From: Oscillospiraceae bacterium
GTDB taxonomy: Bacteria; Bacillota; Clostridia; Oscillospirales; Ruminococcaceae
Length of the DNA: 64,000 nt
Assembly (NCBI GenBank): GCA_900768995.1
Contig: CAAGEZ010000017.1
Span: forward strand, 56,482-120,481
Direction of reading: 5' to 3'
In this document: piece by piece, positions 34,488-42,031 of the stretch
Layout: each line of letters opens with the position of its first letter
How positions within the stretch are numbered: position 1 is the first letter of the stretch
Made by a program: the position numbers and the translations under genes
Notes under the pieces: generated by a model
Seen by the model: the letters and a program-made list of their open reading frames with translations, nothing else
Database searches by the model: none
Told to the model about the DNA's origin: nothing

Positions 34488-36059
34488 ATGAAACTGAGAG
34501 CTGTTCTCAACGGCATTGCCGCCCTGTGCACCATCGGCGCATTCTATACCTTTGCGTTCTGTATGGTCGATGACGTAAATGACGCTGAGATATCAAAGGA
34601 GTATTACTACAACACAGCAACCGAAACCTCCGAGCAGGAAACCGAGGCTTCCACTCAGAAAGCGGAAGTTCCAATGAATATCCTCGGCGTTCTGGGGAAC
34701 AATAAAAACAGTGCGTATCTTCCCGACAATTCTGATGATGAGAGGGTAAGAAGCCACATTGCGAACAATCCCAATTATCAGGCAAACAGAGACGATGCTG
34801 AAACTGATGCATACACCGCAACACCGCTCTATACCGCACCTGAGATAACGACTGCCGTACCTGCTTCCGCAGAGGACAGCACGGCTACGGAAAGTGCAGG
34901 CGCTGATGCGGATATTGCTCAGAATGATGCCGAATTTGACAATGTTCCGGAGGATACCGATGATATCATCGTTTCCGAAAACAATCTTAACGAGGCTGTT
35001 GTAGATAACAATGACGCATTTGCAGATGAAAATGCTCCTCAGCCCGATCTTCTTTCAGAGCTTGACAGACAGCAGTCTCAGGCTGCTATCCAGCAGAAGC
35101 TGAACGAAATGCAGTCAGCCTATGACACTCAGGCAACTTCTGCGCCAACTACAACTGTCGATTTTTGGAGCAGCTATTATCCCTCCGATGCAGACACTAT
35201 CACATCAAGCGGAACTTTCTTCGAGACCGTTCCAACATTTACAGAAGCCGTTTCTTCCGAAACAGAACTTACAACTGTCGGCATTGACGGAACCGAAATG
35301 GTGACTGCAAGATTTGACGGCAGCGTTCAGGAAATAAGCGCATATGACCTTGTTTGTATGATCGTTTCCACAGAAATGTCTCCCTCATTCAGCCCCGAGG
35401 CGCTTAAGGCTCAGGCTGTTGCGGCATATTCCTACGTTAAGTATCACAATGTAAACGGACTTGTTCCCTCTGTGCTGGTTAAGCACGAGATTCCCGCAGA
35501 GGTAAGAGCGGCTGTTGACTCCGTATTCGGAAAATGCTGCTACTATAACGGTGCTGTTGCTCAGACAGTTTACACAGCTTCTTCCGCAGGAACAACAGCT
35601 TCTGCCGAAAATGTATGGGGCGGAAATTCTGTTCCATATCTTGCAAGCGTTTCTACTCCTTTTGATGTTACATCTGACCCCAACTACGGCATTATAACAA
35701 CATTCTCCGAAAGCTACATAAAGAATGCTCTTGAAAGCTACCTTGGCATCACACTTTCCGATAACCCTGCAAACTGGCTCACGGTCACAGGAAGAATCGA
35801 CGGAAACTATGTAAGCAGCGTGAGCGTTGACGGTCAGGTATCCGTTTCGGGAAGAAAGATTCGTGAAAATATCCTTAAATACGGCATCAAGAGCTGGTGC
35901 TTTGACGTTAGCTACGCTGACGGCGAATTTACATTCGTTACATACGGCTACGGCCATGGTGTTGGAATGAGCCAGAACGGCGCCAATATCCTTGCAAAGC
36001 AGGGCTATACATACGATCAGATACTCCAGTATTATTTCCCGGGAATTACAGTAAGCTGA
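34488..36059 (+). CDS. SpoIID/LytB-domain protein, probable peptidoglycan lytic enzyme
   Basis: A 523-residue exported protein. An N-terminal signal or anchor (GIAALCTIGAFYTFAFC) is followed by about 250 residues of acidic, Ala/Thr-rich linker and a C-terminal SpoIID domain. The conserved IVSTEM (Glu296, matching the catalytic glutamate of SpoIID), SPEALKAQAVAAYSY and YGHGVGMSQNGAN are present. SpoIID family members are lytic transglycosylases acting on denuded glycan during spore engulfment; LytB-type relatives modify vegetative walls. The long linker and the sortase neighbours favour a surface role over spoIID itself, but this is inference. Confidence 0.88.
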   Translation: MKLRAVLNGIAALCTIGAFYTFAFCMVDDVNDAEISKEYYYNTATETSEQETEASTQKAEVPMNILGVLGNNKNSAYLPDNSDDERVRSHIANNPNYQANRDDAETDAYTATPLYTAPEITTAVPASAEDSTATESAGADADIAQNDAEFDNVPEDTDDIIVSENNLNEAVVDNNDAFADENAPQPDLLSELDRQQSQAAIQQKLNEMQSAYDTQATSAPTTTVDFWSSYYPSDADTITSSGTFFETVPTFTEAVSSETELTTVGIDGTEMVTARFDGSVQEISAYDLVCMIVSTEMSPSFSPEALKAQAVAAYSYVKYHNVNGLVPSVLVKHEIPAEVRAAVDSVFGKCCYYNGAVAQTVYTASSAGTTASAENVWGGNSVPYLASVSTPFDVTSDPNYGIITTFSESYIKNALESYLGITLSDNPANWLTVTGRIDGNYVSSVSVDGQVSVSGRKIRENILKYGIKSWCFDVSYADGEFTFVTYGYGHGVGMSQNGANILAKQGYTYDQILQYYFPGITVS

Positions 36060-36078
36060 GCCGAAAGGAAGCTGTGCT

Positions 36079-37386
36079 ATGACTGCCTATGACATTATAA
36101 TGAAGAAACGCCGTGGATACGAGCTTTCCAAAGAGGAAATTGATTGGGTGACGGACGGATATGTTAAGGGAGATATCCCCGATTATCAGATGTCCGCACT
36201 CCTTATGGCGATCTGCTTTAATGGTATGACCTCCGAGGAGACCGCCGCACTGACCTTTGCAATGGAGAATTCCGGCGACACCTATTCCCCTTCAAAAGAG
36301 CTTGGCGGCGTATGCATTGACAAGCACAGCACAGGCGGAATCGGCGACAAGACCACGCTTATTGCTGCGCCCATATGTGCAGCCTGCGGTGTTTATGTCC
36401 CTAAAATGTCTGGCAGAGGTCTGGGTCACACAGGTGGGACTATTGACAAGCTTGAAGCTATCCCCGGGTTCAGGACTTCTCTTTCCCACGATGAATTTAT
36501 ATCCGTTACCCGTGAAGCGGGCTTTGCGGTATCGGGTCAGACAGGCTCACTTGTGCCTGCTGACAAGAAAATATATGCTCTAAGAAACGCCACCGCCACT
36601 GTTGACAGCATTCCCCTCATATGCTCCAGCATTATGAGCAAGAAGCTTGCAACAGGTGCTGATGGCATCGTGCTTGATGTAAAGGTAGGCGATGGTGCAT
36701 TTATGAAAAATTATGACGATGCACTGAAGCTTGCTGAAGCTATGATAAATGTAGGCAGAATTTCGGGAAGAAAGTGCACGGCTGTGCTCACCGATATGGA
36801 TAAGCCCCTTGGAATGGCTGTGGGAAATTCCGTTGAGGTGATCGAGGCAATAGAAGTGCTCAAAGGCAGGTGCCCCGATGACCTTTACGAAATATCCGTC
36901 ACAATTGCGGCGGAAATGCTCTGCACTGCAGGAAAAGGCAATGAAACCGAATGCCGAAAGCTTGCGGAAGATTCATTATCATCGGGCAAGGCTCTTACTG
37001 CGCTTGAAAAAATGATTACTCTTCAGGGTGGAGATGTGAAAGCTCTCCACGATTATTCACTCCTTGGCGTTCCCACACAGACAAGACAAGTCGTATCGGA
37101 CAAAGAGGGCTATATCACTAAAATATGCTGTGAAAAAACAGGACTTATCTCTCTCGGACTCGGTGCGGGAAGAAAGGTCAAGGGTGGAGATATCGACCCA
37201 ACAGCGGGCATTGTCTTTAAAAAGACTGTCGGAAATTATGTTAAGGCCGGCGATGTTCTCGGAACGCTTATGACCTCTTCCGACTGTGATATGAACGCTG
37301 CTGAAAATGATTTCAAAAAGCTTTTTAGTTTCAGTGATACTGAACTTGAAAGGAACCCTTGTGTTTACAAAATAATCAGAAGCTGA
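36079..37386 (+). CDS. Pyrimidine-nucleoside/thymidine phosphorylase
   Basis: A 435-residue nucleoside phosphorylase. The family signature is visible as DKHSTGGIGDKTT and SGRGLGHTGGTIDKLE, with substrate residues in the LRNATATVDSI segment. It splits pyrimidine nucleosides with phosphate to base plus (deoxy)ribose 1-phosphate in salvage. Length fits the Firmicutes Pdp/DeoA enzymes; which pyrimidines it accepts is undecided. It follows the SpoIID gene by 19 bases and is probably transcribed from the same promoter. A terminator follows directly. Confidence 0.95.
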   Translation: MTAYDIIMKKRRGYELSKEEIDWVTDGYVKGDIPDYQMSALLMAICFNGMTSEETAALTFAMENSGDTYSPSKELGGVCIDKHSTGGIGDKTTLIAAPICAACGVYVPKMSGRGLGHTGGTIDKLEAIPGFRTSLSHDEFISVTREAGFAVSGQTGSLVPADKKIYALRNATATVDSIPLICSSIMSKKLATGADGIVLDVKVGDGAFMKNYDDALKLAEAMINVGRISGRKCTAVLTDMDKPLGMAVGNSVEVIEAIEVLKGRCPDDLYEISVTIAAEMLCTAGKGNETECRKLAEDSLSSGKALTALEKMITLQGGDVKALHDYSLLGVPTQTRQVVSDKEGYITKICCEKTGLISLGLGAGRKVKGGDIDPTAGIVFKKTVGNYVKAGDVLGTLMTSSDCDMNAAENDFKKLFSFSDTELERNPCVYKIIRS

Positions 37387-37393
37387 CAAAATG

Positions 37394-37416
37394 CGCTCCG
37401 TTCTCGGAGCGTTTTT
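37394..37416 (+). terminator. Terminator after the nucleoside phosphorylase
   Basis: Arms CGCTCCG and CGGAGCG enclose TTCT and are followed by TTTTT. It likely ends most of the sortase-cluster transcript. Confidence 0.82.
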
Positions 37417-37441
37417 GATATACGGAAAGGACGGTGCATTT

Positions 37442-38518
37442 ATGACATACCCCACTGCTGTTACTCCACCCGATTTGGAAGAACGGAGAACTCTGCGTAA
37501 ACATTATTTTCGTCTTGCGTGGATAATGATAACCCTCGTGCTCGTATTCACAGGGCTGAACACACTTATTATGAATATTGCGGCAATGATAATGGGCGGC
37601 GGATTTTCAAAGGAATGCATAGACGCAGGCAAAGCGATTCTCCGCTCTGACCCAATAATGCGCTCGATATACTCCTATGGCTTTCCCATTGCGGCGGATA
37701 TTTCGGCGCTTGCTGTCGGTCTGATAATAACAAAGGCTGATTTGAAAAGCAAGCTTAAAACCGTGGGTTTGAGCGGAAAGGGCTTTTGGAATGTCACCGC
37801 AATAACATTCAGCACCGCAACAGCCGCTTCATTTGTAAACATCATAATCATTTTTGCGATTATGGCGGTAATGGGAAAATTGTCCCAGTTTAACATCGAA
37901 AGCACCACATCTGCAAGCATTGCTCCGAAAGGCAATCCCCTATGGCTTGATGTCATAATTTATATTTACATCTGTCTGCTTGGACCTGTTCTCGAAGAGC
38001 TGGTGTTCCGTGGAGTTCTTCTTGAAGGTCTGAGAAAATACGGTAATCTTTTCGGCATAATTATGTCGTCAGTGATGTTTGGGCTTATGCATCAGAATAT
38101 TGCGCAGTGTATCCCTGCAATTGCTATCGGACTTGTGTGGAGCTATATTGCGGTAAAAAGCGGCTCGCTTATCCCGTCAATGCTTCTGCATATCATTAAC
38201 AACACAATGTCCGCCGTTCTCCTTGCAGTCGTTCAGTCAGTTAATTTAAATGACCTTACAGATATTACGGCAATACTGAATGCATCTGTGCCGCTTATCA
38301 TAATTTCAGCAGTAATTACGATTTTCCGACTTGTATGTGTCATTGCAACTATCGTTATCATCGCAAGATACTGCTCAAAACCACACGGAAAGCTTGTTGA
38401 AACAAACGAATATACAAAATCACGCACCGTGAAATATTTCTTTACCTCTGTCCCCTGGCTCGTTATAATGCTTTATCTTATTTATACCACCGTAACATCA
38501 ATATCCACAATTGCATAA
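37442..38518 (+). CDS. CPBP-family intramembrane glutamic protease, second copy
   Basis: A 358-residue polytopic membrane protein with the CPBP motifs EELVFRG, FGLMHQN and LLHIINN. It shares layout and C-terminal style (a polar EYTKSR/PEYSYI segment followed by a last helix) with the copy at 22349-23497, so the two are paralogs. The ATG at 37442 has GGAAAGGA 10 bases upstream; the open frame reaches 37391 but runs through the terminator. Sitting directly behind the sortase/SpoIID transcript, it could act on a surface protein, but there is no direct evidence. Confidence 0.88.
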   Translation: MTYPTAVTPPDLEERRTLRKHYFRLAWIMITLVLVFTGLNTLIMNIAAMIMGGGFSKECIDAGKAILRSDPIMRSIYSYGFPIAADISALAVGLIITKADLKSKLKTVGLSGKGFWNVTAITFSTATAASFVNIIIIFAIMAVMGKLSQFNIESTTSASIAPKGNPLWLDVIIYIYICLLGPVLEELVFRGVLLEGLRKYGNLFGIIMSSVMFGLMHQNIAQCIPAIAIGLVWSYIAVKSGSLIPSMLLHIINNTMSAVLLAVVQSVNLNDLTDITAILNASVPLIIISAVITIFRLVCVIATIVIIARYCSKPHGKLVETNEYTKSRTVKYFFTSVPWLVIMLYLIYTTVTSISTIA

Positions 38519-38521
38519 AAT

Positions 38522-38574
38522 AACAAGGGGCATATTTACGCTGCTTCCCACAGCGCAGATATGCCCCTTGTTTT
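38522..38574 (+). terminator. Terminator after the second CPBP gene
   Basis: Fourteen-base arms AACAAGGGGCATAT and ATATGCCCCTTGTT enclose a loop with an inner CGCTG/CAGCG stem, followed by TT. Confidence 0.85.
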
Positions 38575-38672
38575 GTGAAAATTTCTCAGCCGATGATTAA
38601 TTTACGAGCAAACGGTAAAAATATAAACAGACAGAAAAATCTCCTACAATTTAAGGAAGGAATGATACTAAA

Positions 38673-39032
38673 ATGTCTGTAAAAAGAGGAGAAATATATT
38701 ACGCAGATCTCAGCCCCGTTGTCGGCTCGGAGCAGGGCGGAATCAGACCCGTGCTTATCGTTCAGAATGATGTGGGAAACCGTCACAGCCCAACGGTCAT
38801 TGCCGCGGCTATCACAAGTCAGCGTGAAAAAGCAAAACTCCCCACTCATATTGAGCTTCACGCCGATAAATGCGGCCTTTCAAAGGACAGCGTTGTTCTT
38901 CTGGAGCAGATCCGTACAATAGATAAAAAAAGGCTCAAAGAACGTATGGGAGAGCTTGACACCCCTGCAATGGATCAGGTCAACAACGCTCTTTCTATCA
39001 GTTTCGGTCTTGGCACAGGCGGAGCTACATAA
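38673..39032 (+). CDS. mazF: MazF/PemK-family endoribonuclease toxin
   Basis: A 119-residue protein with the MazF pattern: RGEIYYADLSPVVGSEQGG, IRPVLIVQND, then VLLEQIRTIDKKRL. MazF enzymes cut mRNA at short sequences and are normally held by a MazE antitoxin encoded just upstream. Here the 98 bases before it hold no antitoxin gene and the preceding gene is a membrane protease followed by a terminator. In Firmicutes the housekeeping EndoA/NdoA copy is often well conserved. AAGGAAGGA precedes the ATG; the promoter is not clear. Confidence 0.92.
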   Translation: MSVKRGEIYYADLSPVVGSEQGGIRPVLIVQNDVGNRHSPTVIAAAITSQREKAKLPTHIELHADKCGLSKDSVVLLEQIRTIDKKRLKERMGELDTPAMDQVNNALSISFGLGTGGAT

Positions 39033-39047
39033 CAGTTCCGCACAAAA

Positions 39048-39094
39048 CAGCCGCATTTTTCGGATAAAGAAAAATGCGGCTGAAATTGTTTTTT
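39048..39094 (+). terminator. Terminator between mazF and the convergent coiled-coil gene
   Basis: Fourteen-base arms CAGCCGCATTTTTC and GAAAAATGCGGCTG enclose a 7-base loop, with TTTTTT on the plus side and TTTT on the minus side. Confidence 0.87.
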
Positions 39095-39095
39095 A

Positions 39096-40982
39096 TTAAA
39101 CTCTAACAATAGAAGGCTTAAGGATACGGCCGTTTCTGAGATTTCTGAATCCCTGAAGAACGACTTCCTTGACAGGTCCTTCGGAAGACGAGCCTTTCTT
39201 CTTGTTATCGAAGAATGCGGCTTTTCTTTCTTCTCTTGTCATTATCTTTGTGTGCTGCTCCTCATCAAAAGCATCACCGGGCTTGGTGTGAAGAAGTTCA
39301 TAAAGAGGTGTGGGATAGCTGCTGTTGTGGAAATCCAGGAAGTAAATGAAAATTTCGTTCAGCGTATCGATATCAGAGAAATCCTCGTTGTTTATCTTCT
39401 GCTGTGCAAATTCCCAAAGTGCCTGAATATGACCCCACTGAGCACCGCTGGAGAGGAAGCTTCTTACGGTAAGGTCCTCGTTGAATACATCTGCAAGTCC
39501 CTTCTTGGTTGCTGGAGTAAGGTTCTGATACTTCTCGAAAACTTTGGTAAGGTCGCCAAATGTGAGATTGTAAGCGTGAATGTCTTTCTGAAGCTGTGCG
39601 ATCTGGTCGCTCTTTTCTGAAAGCTCTTTGTTTCTCTCGCCCACCTGTACAGTAAGCTCTTCTGCGTGGGATTTGAGAGACTCTGCATATTTGCCGATCT
39701 CTTCGATCTGAGAATTTTTGGTATTGATAGCATCGGCGTACTGGTCAATTTTAGCATTAAGCTCATTTTCCTTGCCGTTAAACTCTTCAATCGTTGTATT
39801 GAGAGAATTAATTGTGCTGTCTCTTTCAGCAAGAATATTTCTTGCATTCTCAACCTCTTCGGCATATGCATTTGCAGTCTCAGCATACTCGTTTATTTTC
39901 TGTCTGAGGATAAGCATACCTTGGAGCTGAGTATTGATCTGAGAAATAGTGCTGTCCTTGCGGTCAATGTCAGCCTGTGCTTCGGAAAGCTTCTCCTCTG
40001 CTTCGGCAGCCTTTGCAGACGCAGCAGAGGCTGTGGATTTATAGGTATCGACTTCTTCGCTGAGCTTTGCATATCTGTTCTTAACATCGGCAAGCTCGCT
40101 TTCAAGGGCAGCCTTTTCGGAGGCGATTCCAGCTGTTTTAGACTCTGCACTGCTCTTAAGGTCCTCAATAAGCTTATCCTTCTGCTCGGACTCGGTTTTC
40201 AGCTTGTCGATTTCGGAAACGTGGGCAACTACCTTAACGTCCATATCGGCAATAGACTTCTGGAGCTCCTGAACCTTTGCGTCAGATGCGGCAGCCATAG
40301 ATTCAGCCTGCTTGGAGGCTTCTGCAAGCTTTGCTTCAAGAGCAGATTTTTCATTTTTAAGTGCATCAAGCTGTGCGGCTGTATCGGAAGCTGCATTTGC
40401 AGACTGAGCATTCTTTGCCTTTTCTGCTTCAAGCTCTGTTGTGAGAACTGTGACCTTTTCGGTAAGACGGGCGATCTCTGAATCCTTTTCGGAACCGGAG
40501 GATTCAAGCTGCTTCTTCATATCGTCACCGGCAGCTGTAAGAGTCTGGAGCTGTGACTTGAGAGCACTCTCGGAAGCTGTGAGCTCGGATATCTTTGTAT
40601 CCTTGGAAGATGCGGCACTTCTGAGCTCATCGACCTCGGCTGTAAGACGTGCGATCCTGTCAGCGGATATCTTCTCGGCATCGCTCTCACCTGATTTAAG
40701 GTCATCAAGAGCTTTGGTAAGCTCTGCAATTTTCTTATCCTTATTTTCCGATTCAAGCTTAACAGCGGAAGATGTACCCGTCATATCATTATAATCGGAA
40801 AGGAGGTCCTTATATTTTTTATCAGCAGCTTCAATGCTGCTTTCAAGTTCCTTGATCTTTTCTTCATATGCCTTAAGCTGTTCGGAAACGTTATCATCAC
40901 TGAGCAGCTTTAAAAGCTCGGATTTGATGCTGTTATCCTTGAGGCTTTCGATAAGCAGACTGCGAAACTCAACTACGTCCAT
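39096..40982 (-). CDS. Long coiled-coil protein with GrpE-like C-terminal segment
   Basis: A 628-residue protein of unknown role. Residues 1-40 form a helical head, and about 45-460 are almost continuous heptad coiled coil rich in Ala, Glu, Lys and Ser. Around 470-560 is a compact helical domain (FGDLTKVFEKYQNL, WGHIQALWEFAQQ, IDTLNEIFIYFLDF). The last 80 residues contain GDAFDEEQHTKI and end in EVVLQGFRNLRNGRILKPSIVRV-type sequence, closely matching the beta-domain ending of the nucleotide exchange factor GrpE (G-FDP--HEA and GY--RVLRPA-V-V). There is no membrane helix. ATG 40982 is favoured; an in-frame ATG 24 bases upstream has no ribosome site. It is a single-gene transcript. Confidence 0.8.
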   Translation of the reverse strand: MDVVEFRSLLIESLKDNSIKSELLKLLSDDNVSEQLKAYEEKIKELESSIEAADKKYKDLLSDYNDMTGTSSAVKLESENKDKKIAELTKALDDLKSGESDAEKISADRIARLTAEVDELRSAASSKDTKISELTASESALKSQLQTLTAAGDDMKKQLESSGSEKDSEIARLTEKVTVLTTELEAEKAKNAQSANAASDTAAQLDALKNEKSALEAKLAEASKQAESMAAASDAKVQELQKSIADMDVKVVAHVSEIDKLKTESEQKDKLIEDLKSSAESKTAGIASEKAALESELADVKNRYAKLSEEVDTYKSTASAASAKAAEAEEKLSEAQADIDRKDSTISQINTQLQGMLILRQKINEYAETANAYAEEVENARNILAERDSTINSLNTTIEEFNGKENELNAKIDQYADAINTKNSQIEEIGKYAESLKSHAEELTVQVGERNKELSEKSDQIAQLQKDIHAYNLTFGDLTKVFEKYQNLTPATKKGLADVFNEDLTVRSFLSSGAQWGHIQALWEFAQQKINNEDFSDIDTLNEIFIYFLDFHNSSYPTPLYELLHTKPGDAFDEEQHTKIMTREERKAAFFDNKKKGSSSEGPVKEVVLQGFRNLRNGRILKPSIVRV

Positions 40983-41043
40983 CAATACACTACCACCGTT
41001 TCTCATAAAATTTGCTTTCGTTTATACGAAATCCTATATGGAT

Positions 41044-41072
41044 ATTATAACATAATTTTTTCAATATGTCAA
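41044..41072 (-). promoter_or_regulatory. Sigma-A promoter for the coiled-coil gene
   Basis: On the minus strand perfect TTGACA (41072-41067) and TATAAT (41049-41044) are 17 bp apart. Confidence 0.87.
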
Positions 41073-41183
41073 ATTATTCTTTGTAGAATTTGTGCAGTAT
41101 TTTTTGTGATATTATACATAATATGAACGGGAAATGCAGATAAAATTAAAACCGACAATTTATGTAAAATGATTTTTTACAGC

Positions 41184-41231
41184 AAAATATCCCCGTTTAA
41201 GCATATTTCTGCGGATAAGCGGGGATATTTT
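41184..41231 (-). terminator. Terminator of the MoxR/transglutaminase operon
   Basis: Twelve-base arms AAAATATCCCCG and CGGGGATATTTT enclose a 24-base loop just after the dehydrogenase stop codon, with TTTT on the minus strand side. Confidence 0.75.
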
Positions 41232-41236
41232 AATAA

Positions 41237-42031
41237 TCATTCGATACGTTTTTTTCCGCTCTGGAGCACATACGAAACGGCACAGGCAAGGCAGATGGGA
41301 GCAAATTTTACCGCCGCAGACGCTGCCTGCATTTTCAGGGTGGGAATTATCATCAGCTTGTTCTGTTTCATCTTTTCAAGAGTGTACGCAGCACAATAAC
41401 GTGGAGTTATGCCTTTCATAAAGCCCTCTATCCCTGCACGGGCGTTAAATTCGGTGCTTACGGGACCGGGACAGAGCACGGAAACGTGAACTGCGCTTTT
41501 TCTTCTCCGAAGCTCCTCATAAACCGCCTGAGTCTGCCTTATCACATAGCTTTTTGTGGAATAATAGGTGCTCATAAGAGGGCCGGGAAGAAGTCCTGCA
41601 CTGGAGGCAACGTTCAGGATATATCCCCTGTTGTGCCTAGTGAAATCTTTAAGGAAAAGCTTGAAAAGGATATGAACGGCTTTCACATTCACATCTATCA
41701 TCTCCAGCTCCTTTGTGAGAGATGTTTCGGTAAATTCACCGTAAAGTCCAAAGCCTGCGTTGTTTATAAGGATATCGGGGCTGTACTTCTTGGATTTTGC
41801 ATAAAGGTCTATGCAGCTTTTTGTATCGGAAAGATCGGCGGGGATAACAACACAGTTATCCTTTCCTATCTCCTCCCTCAGCTTTTCAAGGGCTTCCTCA
41901 TTTCTGCCAGAGAGGATAAGAAAACAGCCTCTTGCGCCTAAAAGTCTTGCAAACTCTGCTCCTATGCCCGAGCTTGCGCCTGTAATAACGACACAGTGTT
42001 CCTTTGTGGGACTCCAGAAATTATTTTTCAT
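41237..42031 (-). CDS. Short-chain dehydrogenase/reductase
   Basis: A 264-residue Rossmann-fold oxidoreductase. The NADP(H)-binding motif is GASSGIGAEFARLLG, the structural motif NNAG is in LINNAGFGLYG, and the catalytic Tyr-Lys pair is in YYSTKSYVIRQT, preceded by Ser in NVASSAGL. The C-terminus (LKMQAASAAVKFAPICLACAV) is hydrophobic, as in membrane-associated SDRs of the YqjQ/DltE type. The substrate is unknown. It starts inside the transglutaminase gene (11-base overlap) and is the last gene of that operon. Confidence 0.9.
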   Translation of the reverse strand: MKNNFWSPTKEHCVVITGASSGIGAEFARLLGARGCFLILSGRNEEALEKLREEIGKDNCVVIPADLSDTKSCIDLYAKSKKYSPDILINNAGFGLYGEFTETSLTKELEMIDVNVKAVHILFKLFLKDFTRHNRGYILNVASSAGLLPGPLMSTYYSTKSYVIRQTQAVYEELRRRKSAVHVSVLCPGPVSTEFNARAGIEGFMKGITPRYCAAYTLEKMKQNKLMIIPTLKMQAASAAVKFAPICLACAVSYVLQSGKKRIE

